From the NCBI RefSeq assembly GCF_011050365.1, contig NZ_DRFV01000010.1, forward strand, positions 124,001 through 188,000: DNA of 64,000 nucleotides. The letters are read 5' to 3'. The translations under genes and the position numbers were made by a program. Below are positions 46,643-57,387 of this stretch, one piece after another. Within the stretch, counting starts at the first letter, position 1. The number at the start of each line of letters is the position of its first letter. The notes under the pieces are model-generated. The model worked only from the letters and a program-made list of their open reading frames with translations. It had not been told where the DNA came from and searched no databases. This DNA comes from Pseudohongiella sp. GTDB lineage: Bacteria; Pseudomonadota; Gammaproteobacteria; Pseudomonadales; Pseudohongiellaceae.

Positions 46643-46932
46643 AAGCTGACTCTCCGTTTATTTCGTTAAACTCATTTAACTGACAATTGTTTTAGCTGTT
46701 TTTGTTGTTGTGAACCTGCTTGCATCATAGTTAATTAGTCACACACGGGCAATGGCTGCCGTCAGACAACGACCGGAGCCGGCAAATCAAAACAGGTGCA
46801 GTTGATGCAGATCAACAAGCAACCCGCAGCAATGCCGGATCATAGCCATAACAAGAGGGAAAAATCCCCGGCACCACGCTTGCAATAGCTCATAAACCTA
46901 CTGTCGTCAATCTCTACTACGGGAGCAACACA
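46643..46932. other. Divergent intergenic region, usp / small membrane protein gene
   Basis: 290 bases. It contains the GTTAAA-TGAG-TTTAAC palindrome (46665-46680, seen on the minus strand) in front of usp and a GGGAG ribosome binding site at 46921 of the 33-residue gene. I see no clear promoter hexamers and no structured RNA. Confidence 0.4.
46665..46680 (-). promoter_or_regulatory. Perfect 16-base palindrome upstream of the usp gene
   Basis: GTTAAA-N4-TTTAAC, 23 bases upstream of the start codon, directly downstream of a TTGTCA hexamer at 46681-46686 (minus strand). Placed where an operator would overlap the promoter. The -10 candidate in this frame is poor, so the regulatory reading is tentative. 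Confidence 0.3.
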
Positions 46933-47034
46933 ATGGAAGATCGTCTGGTAGCACGCAACATCAGCGTTACTGTTGGCACTATCGCACTGGTAGCCATCGG
47001 CCTGGTTATTATCTCCATGACTATTGGTGGATAA
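46933..47034 (+). CDS. 33-residue single-pass membrane protein
   Basis: ATG at 46933 with GGGAG 7 bases upstream, a near ideal ribosome binding site, and a TAA at 47032-47034. The product starts MEDRLVARNISVTVGTIALV and has one hydrophobic segment of about 20 residues (ISVTVGTIALVAIGLVIISM) after a charged head (EDRLVARN), so it is a predicted inner-membrane miniprotein with its N-terminus likely in the cytoplasm. No family is recognised. It is convergent with the DAHP synthase gene, ending 22 bases from its stop. Confidence 0.7.
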   Translation: MEDRLVARNISVTVGTIALVAIGLVIISMTIGG

Positions 47035-47055
47035 GCGCCGGATCACGACGCATTA

Positions 47056-48135
47056 TCAGCCACGTTTTCTGGCGGGCAGCACCGGGCGCAATCGTGTCGC
47101 CATCTCACGCAAAGCCGCCTCGGTCGCCGGCCAGTCAATGCAGGCATCGGTTATTGACACGCCGTACCGGATCTCCTCAAGGTCATCCGGTATCGGCTGA
47201 TTGCCTGCGTTGATATTACTTTCCAGCATTACCCCGATGATAGACTGGTTGCCGGCTTCAATCTGCGCAGTCACATCCTGCAGAACGTTCAGTTGTTTTT
47301 CATACTGTTTACGCGAATTGCCGTGGCTGCAATCAATCATGATGTTTTCCGCGATTGCTGCCTTGCGCAGTTCCTGCTCACACCCGGCGACAAAAGCAGC
47401 CTCATAATTCGGTTCTTTGCCACCGCGCAGAATGACATGGCAATGCGGGTTACCCGAGGTACGGAATGCAGCAACCTTGCCGTCTTCGGTCACACTGATG
47501 AAGGTGTTGATCGCAGAGGCTGCGCGAATGGCATTGACCGCCACTGACAGGCCGCCATCTACATTGTTCTTGAAACCCACGGCTGACGAGATACCACTGG
47601 CCAGTTTGCGGTGCGTCGGTGACTCCGTGGTGCGGGCACCGACCGCTGTCCAGCTTACCAGGTCCTGCAGGTATTGCGGAGAAATCAGATCCAGTGCTTC
47701 AACGGCAATCGGCAGGCCGAGTTCATTGATGTCCAGCATCAACTGCCGGCCAATTCGCAAACCGTGCTCTATGCGGTGACTGCCGTCCAGGTGCGGATCA
47801 TAGATCAGCCCTTCCCAGCCCACCGTGGTGCGCGGCTTTTCGAAATACACGCGCATGACTATCAACAGGGTCTCTTTCAACTCCTCCGCCAGCGCCTGCA
47901 GCTTGCGCGCATAGTCCATCGCCAGTGTCGTATCGTGAATCGAACAGGGCCCGACGACAACGATCAGCCGGTTGTCCTTGCCGTCGAGAATGCCCTTGAC
48001 GCTGCGATGACCACCCAGCACCGTCTCCAACGCCTTGCCGGCCAGAGGCATCTCCTGCTTCAGCTGAGCCGGCTGAGGCAGCTCCTCAGCCGAGATAATA
48101 TGAAAATTGTCCACTTCGTCTTTTGTCTTTGGCAT
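47056..48135 (-). CDS. aroG: 3-deoxy-7-phosphoheptulonate synthase (class I, AroG/F/H type)
   Basis: 359 residues. It condenses PEP and erythrose-4-phosphate, first step of aromatic amino acid synthesis. Blocks: VVVGPCSIHDTTLAMDYA, VYFEKPRTTVGWEGLIYDPHLDGS, VGARTTESPTHRKLASG, IMIDCSHGNS, and YGVSITDACI. Which of the E. coli isozymes it resembles in feedback inhibition cannot be told by eye, so the symbol is a family label. It is divergent from efpL. Confidence 0.93.
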   Translation of the reverse strand: MPKTKDEVDNFHIISAEELPQPAQLKQEMPLAGKALETVLGGHRSVKGILDGKDNRLIVVVGPCSIHDTTLAMDYARKLQALAEELKETLLIVMRVYFEKPRTTVGWEGLIYDPHLDGSHRIEHGLRIGRQLMLDINELGLPIAVEALDLISPQYLQDLVSWTAVGARTTESPTHRKLASGISSAVGFKNNVDGGLSVAVNAIRAASAINTFISVTEDGKVAAFRTSGNPHCHVILRGGKEPNYEAAFVAGCEQELRKAAIAENIMIDCSHGNSRKQYEKQLNVLQDVTAQIEAGNQSIIGVMLESNINAGNQPIPDDLEEIRYGVSITDACIDWPATEAALREMATRLRPVLPARKRG

Positions 48136-48293
48136 CGTCTGTTACTCACCTGGCTGTCAAATTCTGTGCCCTGTTATACCTGTTATACGCCGACAGTTAA
48201 AGCGATCCGAATATTTACAGTCTGCTACGGATACAGTACATTTCGATCCCGGCGCGCACAGAGCATGCGTCTGATTCCGAGGATTATAGCGTC

Positions 48294-48857
48294 ATGAAAG
48301 CAAACGAACTGAAGCGTGGCATGATTGTGGATATCGAGGGTGTTCCTCACCTGATTCGCCAGCTGGAAGGCAAAAGCCCCTCCTCGCGCGGCGGCGTGAC
48401 CATGTACAAAGTGCGTTATATCAATCTGCAAACCCAACAGAAGCTTGATGAAGCCTACAAAGGCGACGACGTGGTGAAAATCGCTGACTGTATGCGCATG
48501 AACGTGCAGTTCTCCTACCGCGAAGACGACACGCTGTACTTCATGAGCACCGACGACTACAGTCAGTATGGCATCAATGCAGAACAGGTCGAAGATGACA
48601 TTCCCTACATAACCGATCAGCTCGACGGCATCACTGCCCTGATCATGGACGATAATCTGCTGGGAATAGAATTGCCACAAACAGTGGTCATGGAGATTGT
48701 CAGCACGCCGTCCAGTGGCGGCAGTGCATCGGCAACAGCCCGCCCGAAACCGGCGACACTGGACACGGGCCTGGAAATCCAGGTACCCGAATATCTCACC
48801 ACCGGTGAAAAAATAAAGGTCAACACGGTAACCGGCAAGTTTGTATCCCGCGCCTGA
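48294..48857 (+). CDS. efpL: Elongation factor P-like protein EfpL (YeiP)
   Basis: 187 residues. Three EF-P domains: MKANELKRGMIVDIEG at the N-terminus, an OB-fold middle and a final OB-fold ending LSTGLEIQVPEYLTTGEKI (here LDTGLEIQV). The loop near residue 30 (KSPSSRGGVTMYKVR) matches YeiP rather than canonical EF-P, so EfpL is preferred. It helps ribosomes through proline stretches and other pauses. ASATARPKPATL in the last domain is shared with E. coli YeiP. Confidence 0.92.
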   Translation: MKANELKRGMIVDIEGVPHLIRQLEGKSPSSRGGVTMYKVRYINLQTQQKLDEAYKGDDVVKIADCMRMNVQFSYREDDTLYFMSTDDYSQYGINAEQVEDDIPYITDQLDGITALIMDDNLLGIELPQTVVMEIVSTPSSGGSASATARPKPATLDTGLEIQVPEYLTTGEKIKVNTVTGKFVSRA

Positions 48858-48901
48858 GCGCATTAATGGCCTTCCAGCCAATCATATTGTGGAGATTCAG
48901 C

Positions 48902-49678
48902 ATGATCAAACACTTCAGCGGCAAGACCGGAACAGCATTTCTGGCGAGCCTGGCCATGTCCCTGGTCGTGACAGCACCCTCAGCATGGGCGCAGGCTGCC
49001 GACTTTGACAGCACACGCAACAAGCTCGAAATGGCCATGCAGGGTGCAACCCGTACGCCGGCCGAAACGGCCCGTGACGAGATAGAACGCCAACCGGTGG
49101 CAACCCTTGAGTTTTTCGGCTTTCGCGAGGACATGCGGGTACTGGAACTGGTACCGGGTGCCGGCTGGTACACCAAAATTCTGGCGCCGACACTGCGTGG
49201 CAGCGGCAAACTTTATGTTGCCATTGGCACCGACACGGTTGCCGAGCGTGTTCTCAATCAGCCCGGTTTTGATGAAGTTGAGGTCCTGAATCTGCCTGAA
49301 GGCATGACACTGCGCGAGCTGGAACCTTTCAACTTTGAGGTCGAAGACCTGGATATGGTGCTGACCTTCCGCAATCTGCATAACATGAACGCAGAAAGCC
49401 GGATGCACCTCAATGACGCTATCTTTGATAGCCTGCGCCCGGGTGGTTTGTACGGTGTTATCGACCATACACGACGTCACCTGGAACCGGGCAACCGTGA
49501 AAACGGCCGGCGCCTGGACCCGGTACTGGTCATCAAGGAGACTCAGGCAGCCGGATTTGAGCTGGTGGATTTCAGCGACCTGCACGCCAGTGTGGCCGAT
49601 GACCTGACCCTGGAAGTCGGCAATGAAATGGTCACCGGACGCACGGACCGATTTACCCTGCTGTTCCGCAAACCCTGA
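48902..49678 (+). CDS. Exported methyltransferase-like protein (COG4798 type)
   Basis: 258 residues from the ATG at 48902 (GGAG 7 bases upstream; the frame runs back further without support). A clear signal peptide (SLAMSLVVTAPSAWAQ) precedes a class I SAM-methyltransferase-like domain with motif I VLELVPGAGWYTKIL, and LDMVLTFRNLHNMN and LRPGGLYGVIDHTRR. An exported methyltransferase fold is unusual because SAM is cytoplasmic. It may bind another ligand or have lost catalysis. No partner gene is obvious. Confidence 0.83.
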   Translation: MIKHFSGKTGTAFLASLAMSLVVTAPSAWAQAADFDSTRNKLEMAMQGATRTPAETARDEIERQPVATLEFFGFREDMRVLELVPGAGWYTKILAPTLRGSGKLYVAIGTDTVAERVLNQPGFDEVEVLNLPEGMTLRELEPFNFEVEDLDMVLTFRNLHNMNAESRMHLNDAIFDSLRPGGLYGVIDHTRRHLEPGNRENGRRLDPVLVIKETQAAGFELVDFSDLHASVADDLTLEVGNEMVTGRTDRFTLLFRKP

Positions 49679-49704
49679 GCAGCAACCAGGCCTGTCGATG
49701 CCAA

Positions 49705-51291
49705 TCAGGCCTGCCGACGAAAGTCGGCGGGCCTCATGCCGGACACCAGCAACGCCAGCATATACAAAGCCATACCGCCGAAACACAATACAGCCATTTG
49801 CCACACGCGCTGCCAGATATCCCATTGCAACCACAGGCGCCAGTCACCTGCGACCAGCACCAGAAACACACACATCACGGCATTGGCACACAGCAGCCTG
49901 ACCAGAAACACTGTCCAGCCAGGCTGGAAATCAAACACGCCTTCGCGCCGCAGCCCCATAAACAATAGGCCCGCATTCAGGTAAGCCGACAATGAGGTGG
50001 CCAGCGCGAGGCCGGTATGAGCCATATCAAGCACAAACACCAACAGGATATTCATCACCATATTGGCCACCATGGCAATGATGCCAATGCGTACCGGTGT
50101 TCGTGTGTCCTGCCGCGAATAAAAACCGGGGGCAAAAATCTTGATACTCATGAACGCCAGCAGGCCCAGGGAATAAGCCTGCAGACTGTAGGTCACCATC
50201 ATCACATCGTTGGCAGTGAAATTGTCATTCTGAAACAGGGTAATAATCATGGGCTGCGCCAGCAGCACCAGAGCCAGGCTGGCCGGCACGGCAATCAGCA
50301 GAATCAGGCGCAACGCCCAGTCCAGCAGGGCGGAAAATTCCTCTTTGGAGCGTTCGGCGTGACGCCGCGACAGACTGGGCAGCACGACGGTTGCCACGGC
50401 CACGGCGAAAATACCCAGCGGCAGGTCCATCAACCGCTCTGAGAAATACAGCCAGGACACACTGCCGGCAACCAGCAGAGAGGCAATGAATGTATCGAGC
50501 AACAGATTTATCTGGCTGACCGAGACTCCGAACAGTGCCGGAATCATTAATTTGATTATCCGACGCACCCCTTCATGATTTTTCACCAGCCGCGGCCGGG
50601 GCAGCAACTGCAAACGCACCAGAAACGGCAACTGAAACAGCAACTGAGCGATGCCGGCGATCAGCACGCCCCAGGCCAGAGCGATTTCGGGCTGGGCAAA
50701 ATAGGGACTGAGCAACAAGGCAGAAGCGATCAGTGACAGGTTCAACAGCGCCGGTGTTAATGCCGGGATCGCAAAACGATCATAGCTGTTGAGGATGGAC
50801 CCGGCGAATGCGGTCAGCGAGATCAACAATAAATACGGAAAGGTAATGCGCAACATGTCAACAAACAGCGCAAACTTGGCCGGATCCGCGGTGAAACCAT
50901 AGGCGATGGGAATCGAGATCCAGGGGGCCGCCAGCACCACCACGGCAGTGATAAGCAACAGCACCGCGCCCAGGTAGCCTGCTACTGCGTTGACCAGTTC
51001 CTGCACCAGCGCCAGACTGCGCGTGCTGCGATACTCCGACAATACCGGCACAAAGGCCTGGTTAAAAGCGCCTTCGGCAAACAGTCGGCGCAGAAAATTG
51101 GGAATTTTGAAAGCAAGGAAGAACGCATCGGCGCCGTCACCCGGACCGAACACCCGCGCCAGCACCACATCTCTGACCAGGCCCAGAATACGCGAGACAA
51201 AGGTCATGCTGCCGGTCACGGCGCTGGAGCGCAGGAGTCCGCGGCGCCTGGGTGTTTCGGGTCCCTGATTATCTGTCGATTGGCTAGTCAA
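49705..51291 (-). CDS. murJ: Lipid II flippase MurJ
   Basis: 528 residues, fourteen membrane segments. Blocks RVFGPGDGADAFFLAFKIPNFLRRLFAEGAFNQAFVPVL, the usual MurJ opening, and FYSRQDTRTPVRIGIIAM are intact, with the conserved arginines. It moves lipid II to the periplasmic face for peptidoglycan synthesis. The usual neighbour ribF is not beside it here; the Nramp-like gene is divergent. Confidence 0.96.
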   Translation of the reverse strand: MTSQSTDNQGPETPRRRGLLRSSAVTGSMTFVSRILGLVRDVVLARVFGPGDGADAFFLAFKIPNFLRRLFAEGAFNQAFVPVLSEYRSTRSLALVQELVNAVAGYLGAVLLLITAVVVLAAPWISIPIAYGFTADPAKFALFVDMLRITFPYLLLISLTAFAGSILNSYDRFAIPALTPALLNLSLIASALLLSPYFAQPEIALAWGVLIAGIAQLLFQLPFLVRLQLLPRPRLVKNHEGVRRIIKLMIPALFGVSVSQINLLLDTFIASLLVAGSVSWLYFSERLMDLPLGIFAVAVATVVLPSLSRRHAERSKEEFSALLDWALRLILLIAVPASLALVLLAQPMIITLFQNDNFTANDVMMVTYSLQAYSLGLLAFMSIKIFAPGFYSRQDTRTPVRIGIIAMVANMVMNILLVFVLDMAHTGLALATSLSAYLNAGLLFMGLRREGVFDFQPGWTVFLVRLLCANAVMCVFLVLVAGDWRLWLQWDIWQRVWQMAVLCFGGMALYMLALLVSGMRPADFRRQA

Positions 51292-51413
51292 AAGTCGCTC
51301 TCGAATCCGGGGTCTGTACCGGTGGCGTGCATTCCATTATGCTGCGCAGGGCGTATTATCGCACCATCGCGGAAAAATACGATATCAGAAGACACGTTAA
51401 GAAAAAAAATACT

Positions 51414-52643
51414 ATGGAAAAATCAAGACTTATAGAACGCTGGCGGGCCACCGGGCCCGGCCTGGTAATGGCCGCTGCCGCCGTTGGCGCCTCCCATCTG
51501 GTCGCTTCCACGCAAGCAGGTGCCTTATTCGGCTGGCAGCTGCTGTGGCTGATTGTACTGGTCAATGTCCTGAAGTATCCGTTTTTCCGTTTCGGCGTGC
51601 AGTACACCCTTTGGCACAACAAAAGCCTGGTTGAGGGGTATCAGGGCAAAGGCCGCGGCTGGCTGATTGCGTTTACCGCACTGAACCTGATTGCTGCTGT
51701 CGTCAATACCGCCGGCGTCCTGCTGCTCACCGCGAGCCTGCTGCAGTATTTCATTCCCGGCAATTTGTCACTGACCTTGCTCTGCCTGCTACTGCTGGCC
51801 GTGTGCCTGCTGATTCTGCTGGCCGGGCATTATCGTGTGCTGGACGGCCTGTCACGGGCACTGATGCTGGTATTGACCATTTGCACACTGATTGCAGTCG
51901 CCATCGCCTGGCAAAACGGGCCGATGGCGCCGGCTGATTACGTCAGCCCTTCTCCCTGGCAGCTGTCGGCACTGGCCTTTATTGTCGCCACCATGGGCTG
52001 GATGCCAGTGCCTATCGAATTATCGGCCATCAACTCCATGTGGCTTCGCTCCAAACAAAAGCTGACCCGGGTGTCGTTGTCCGATGGATTGTTTGATTTC
52101 AATCTGGGCTATGCGGTCGCCGTCATCCTGGCCGTGGTTTTTGTGGCCCTGGGCGCCTTGCTGCAACATGGCACCGAACAGGAGATTGCCATGGCCGGCG
52201 CGGCGTTCGCGCAGCAACTCGTCGCCATGTACGCCACCACTATTGGCGACTGGGCACGGCTGTTCATCGCCTTTATCGCGTTCATGTGCATGTTTGGCAC
52301 CACACTGGCCGTCCTGGACGGATATGCCCGGACACTGGACGAATCGTTTCACCTGCTGCGCAACAGGGACGGGGAGCGTCGCAGCTGGACGCTGACGGCG
52401 TGGATTGTCGCTCAGGCAGCTGCGGGCATGGCCATCATTCTGTTCTTCCAGAGCGCGCTGAGCCCCATGCTGACCTTTGCCATGACGCTGGCGTTTCTGA
52501 CCACACCATTTTTCGCCTGGCTCAACTTCAGCCTGGTGCGGGGCAAAGGCATCTCCGCGGGAATGAATATACTGGCGTGGATCGGGATGGTTTACCTGAC
52601 GGCGTTCAGCCTGGGTTTCCTGGTGTGGTATTTGATGAACTGA
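51414..52643 (+). CDS. Nramp-related transporter lacking the DPGN metal motif
   Basis: 409 residues from the ATG at 51414 (MEKSRLIERW); the frame extends 29 codons upstream without family character. About eleven membrane segments. The first segment reads GPGLVMAAAAVGASHLVASTQAGALFGW. Where Nramp metal transporters have DPGN, this has GASH. In segment six the MPH of MntH reads MPV. The metal-binding Asp and Asn are therefore absent and Mn/Fe transport is doubtful. This variant is, as far as I can tell, a recurring group in gammaproteobacteria with unknown substrate. Confidence 0.85.
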   Translation: MEKSRLIERWRATGPGLVMAAAAVGASHLVASTQAGALFGWQLLWLIVLVNVLKYPFFRFGVQYTLWHNKSLVEGYQGKGRGWLIAFTALNLIAAVVNTAGVLLLTASLLQYFIPGNLSLTLLCLLLLAVCLLILLAGHYRVLDGLSRALMLVLTICTLIAVAIAWQNGPMAPADYVSPSPWQLSALAFIVATMGWMPVPIELSAINSMWLRSKQKLTRVSLSDGLFDFNLGYAVAVILAVVFVALGALLQHGTEQEIAMAGAAFAQQLVAMYATTIGDWARLFIAFIAFMCMFGTTLAVLDGYARTLDESFHLLRNRDGERRSWTLTAWIVAQAAAGMAIILFFQSALSPMLTFAMTLAFLTTPFFAWLNFSLVRGKGISAGMNILAWIGMVYLTAFSLGFLVWYLMN

Positions 52644-52687
52644 CCTGCCGGGCAGGAGAAACAGCCAGCCCGGTCACTGTCAGTGCA

Positions 52688-52745
52688 GCCTCTACCTTAA
52701 GGGGGTACCCGGAGCCGGGTCCGGGTACCCCCTTAAGGTAGAGGC
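52688..52745. repeat. Long intergenic palindrome, copy 2 of 3
   Basis: 58 bases, arms of 29 with one mismatch beside the centre. It starts GCCTCTACCTTAAGGGGG and the centre is GTACCCGGAGCC|GGGTCCGGGTAC. It lies between the convergent Nramp-like and dps genes. Its plan (polypurine G-run, GTACC, GGAGCCGG core) matches copy 1. Confidence 0.85.
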
Positions 52746-52793
52746 ATCAGCGTGATCACTTCGACGGGCTGGCTGCCCCCCTTGGCTGTGCAA

Positions 52794-53264
52794 TTACTTG
52801 TTTATAGCACGGAGCATCCAGGCGGTTTTCTCGTGGATACGCATGCGATCGGAAGCCATGGCAGCAGTTGATTCGTCATCCGACTCGTTAGCCACCTTCA
52901 GCACATCACGGCAGGTTTTAACTACCTGCTCATGACCATGCGTCAGCAGATCAACCATCTTCCTGGCATCCGGTACACCGTCTACTTCTGCAATAGAGCT
53001 CAGTTTGGCGAACTCTTTGTACGTACCTGGCGCCGGCACATCCAGCGTGCGAATACGTTCGGCTATATCGTCCACCGCCACAGCCAGCTCGGTGTAATGC
53101 TCTTCGAACATCAGGTGCAACTCGCGAAACCTGGGGCCTTCAACATTCCAGTGAAAATTGTGCGTCTGCAGATACAGCGTGTAGGAATCGGCCAGCAGTC
53201 GTTTCAGCCCTTCCGCGACTTCGGTACGATCTGCTTTTTTGATACCAATATCGATCTTGCTCAT
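52794..53264 (-). CDS. dps: DNA-binding ferritin-like protein Dps
   Basis: 156 residues. The intersubunit ferroxidase ligands are in [26 protein letters not shown] and DDIAERI (His, His, Asp, Glu all present). It stores iron and protects DNA under oxidative stress. AGGAG lies 8 bases before the ATG. Confidence 0.95.
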   Translation of the reverse strand: MSKIDIGIKKADRTEVAEGLKRLLADSYTLYLQTHNFHWNVEGPRFRELHLMFEEHYTELAVAVDDIAERIRTLDVPAPGTYKEFAKLSSIAEVDGVPDARKMVDLLTHGHEQVVKTCRDVLKVANESDDESTAAMASDRMRIHEKTAWMLRAINK

Positions 53265-53422
53265 GGTTCAATACTCCTTTGGTTTCACCACAATGTGGCG
53301 TAGAGCTTAACACACGTAGCAGTCTGCCACAGGAAACCGGGACAGGATTGAGGTAACAGCCATGCGGCGGCGGCTTGTGCGGATCACGGCTTTCGGAACA
53401 GCATAACTTGTGTCATAGTAGC

Positions 53423-53451
53423 TTGACATGGGGCGCGAATATCGGCATAGT
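53423..53451 (+). promoter_or_regulatory. Sigma-70 promoter of rpsT
   Basis: TTGACA (53423-53428), a 17-base spacer and CATAGT (53446-53451, 4 of 6). It gives a leader of about 45 bases before the UUG start at 53502. Confidence 0.6.
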
Positions 53452-53501
53452 ACCGCGTCTTGAATTTTGCCACACGTTGACAGTATCGTAAGGAGCATCA
53501 G

Positions 53502-53768
53502 TTGGCCAACACCGTACAAGCCCGTAAGCGCGCACGTCAGAATGAAGTCGCTCGCCGCCACAACGCCAGTTTCCGTTCCATGGTTCGCACCTACATCAAA
53601 AAAGTAGTGACTGCGGTTCAGGAAGGCAACTATGACAACGCCACCGCCGCTTACAACCGCGCGGTACCGGTCATCGACCGTATGGCTGACAAGGGCATTA
53701 TTCACAAGAATAAAGCTGCCCGTCACAAGAGCCGCCTGAACGCTGCCATTCTGGCGCTGAAAGCGTAA
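53502..53768 (+). CDS. rpsT: 30S ribosomal protein S20
   Basis: 88 residues, [20 protein letters not shown] at the N-terminus, the standard S20. The start codon is TTG at 53502, behind AAGGAG with 6 bases spacing. No ATG or GTG is available nearby that would give a full product. E. coli rpsT also starts with UUG, which is linked to its autoregulation. A bidirectional terminator follows. Confidence 0.97.
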   Translation: MANTVQARKRARQNEVARRHNASFRSMVRTYIKKVVTAVQEGNYDNATAAYNRAVPVIDRMADKGIIHKNKAARHKSRLNAAILALKA

Positions 53769-53844
53769 GATGATACAATGGACAGGCTGCTGATTGCGCC
53801 CTGTCCTTCTCGCGAATGCCGCTAATTAAGGTTTTCGCATGCAT

Positions 53845-53873
53845 AAAAAAGCCGGTTAAGACCGGCTTTTTTT
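53845..53873. terminator. Bidirectional Rho-independent terminator between rpsT and proB
   Basis: Six A, stem GCCGGT, loop TAAG, stem ACCGGC, seven T. The flanking A and T tracts let it serve rpsT (plus) and proB (minus). Confidence 0.93.
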
Positions 53874-53918
53874 GTGTCTGATGGTTTCTGCCCGGGACTC
53901 ATCCGATGCCCCGGCAGG

Positions 53919-56282
<2,364 letters not shown>

Positions 56283-56347
56283 ACTGATCACATTACCGCA
56301 TTGACAACCCTGCTCGCAGGAGCCGGGCTTGCCGGGTCAGCAGACCC

Positions 56348-56605
56348 TCAGGCCTCTACGATGCTGACGAACTTGCGGTTATTCGGACCTTTGACTTCAA
56401 ACAGTACACGGCCGTGTGCTTTGGCAAACAGCGTGTGGTCTTTACCAATACCGACATTGGTGCCGGGGTGGAAACGTGTACCACGCTGACGAACAATGAT
56501 GTTACCCGCCAGAACCTGCTCGCCGCCGAATCGTTTTACACCCAGTCGTTTGGATATCGAATCGCGACCGTTACTGGTACTACCGCCTGCTTTTTTATGT
56601 GCCAT
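56348..56605 (-). CDS. rpmA: 50S ribosomal protein L27
   Basis: 85 residues, [21 protein letters not shown] opening and [15 protein letters not shown] block; the N-terminal tail reaches the peptidyl transferase centre. No N-terminal cleavage extension. Follows rplU by 19 bases. Confidence 0.98.
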   Translation of the reverse strand: MAHKKAGGSTSNGRDSISKRLGVKRFGGEQVLAGNIIVRQRGTRFHPGTNVGIGKDHTLFAKAHGRVLFEVKGPNNRKFVSIVEA

Positions 56606-56624
56606 GATCTACTCCCGGACTGAA

Positions 56625-56936
56625 TTAGCCCTTGATACCTGTGATGCGAACTTCCGTAAACCACTGACGGTGGCCCTGACGCTTACGGTAGTGCTTACGA
56701 CGGTTGAATTTGATGATTGTCACTTTCGGCGCACGGCCCTGTGCAATCACTTCAGCGGTCACGGTGCTGCCGTCAACGTAAGGCGCGCCAATCTTGACGG
56801 ACTCGCCCTCACCTACCATCAGCACTTTGTCAAAATTGATACTCTCGCCAGTCGGAACTTCAATCTTTTCCAACTTCAAGGTTTCGCCTTCAACAACCCG
56901 GTGCTGCTTGCCACCACTCTCAATAACCGCGTACAT
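56625..56936 (-). CDS. rplU: 50S ribosomal protein L21
   Basis: 103 residues, [24 protein letters not shown] and [14 protein letters not shown]-type basic end. First gene of rplU-rpmA-obgE-proB, divergent from ispB, the common gammaproteobacterial order. Confidence 0.98.
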   Translation of the reverse strand: MYAVIESGGKQHRVVEGETLKLEKIEVPTGESINFDKVLMVGEGESVKIGAPYVDGSTVTAEVIAQGRAPKVTIIKFNRRKHYRKRQGHRQWFTEVRITGIKG

Positions 56937-57170
56937 ATGAAACTCCAGTATTTGGGAACCTGGCCTGCCTCCCTGACAACTGAACGGGACCGCAAACCTG
57001 TAGCACCCCGGCCATGGCCGTTGCGCTCTAATCTATAAGGGCGGGCATTTTACGAGAAGCGGGGCCTACTGGCAAGCATTTCTCACTGATTTATGCATAG
57101 ATTTGCAGAGCCTCAGCCATTTTGAGGACAAGTTACCAACAGCGATGTTTACTGTCAGCGACCAAAGCTC

Positions 57171-57231
57171 GCCCGCGTAAGGGCAGGGGGTGCTGGGAAC
57201 CGGCTCCCACACACCCTGCCCTTATGCGGGC
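57171..57231. repeat. Long intergenic palindrome, copy 3 of 3 (imperfect)
   Basis: 61 bases; arms start GCCCGCGTAAGGGCAGGG and end with its complement, with a few mismatches and one bulged base. Centre GGGAACC|GGCTCCC matches the GGRRCCGGSTCC core of copies 1 and 2. Unlike those it lies between divergent genes, upstream of both. Confidence 0.75.
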
Positions 57232-57313
57232 TGACGGAGTGCCAGCGGCAAAATATTCCGGTGCCCCTGTCCTCAAGATGGCGGCATGCCGGCACCCTGC
57301 ATGTCAGTGCGGC

Positions 57314-57342
57314 TTGACAGCTTCGCGCTTCGCCCCTAGCAT
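57314..57342 (+). promoter_or_regulatory. Sigma-70 promoter of ispB
   Basis: TTGACA (57314-57319), 17-base spacer, TAGCAT (57337-57342). Transcript would start near 57350, leaving a short leader before the ATG at 57388. Confidence 0.65.
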
Positions 57343-57387
57343 GACCGCGCATTCCCAAGTCCAGCGTATCCGAACGACGGTATACCC

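Larger units (their letters stand above)
56937..57387. other. rplU / ispB divergent intergenic region
   Basis: About 450 bases without a gene. It holds the rplU leader and promoter (not resolved), palindrome copy 3 (57171-57231) and the ispB promoter (57314-57342). A minus-strand frame crossing it has no recognisable protein. Confidence 0.6.

Noticed and set aside
53307-53726. 139-codon frame antisense to rpsT
   Set aside because: Shadow of rpsT and its promoter.
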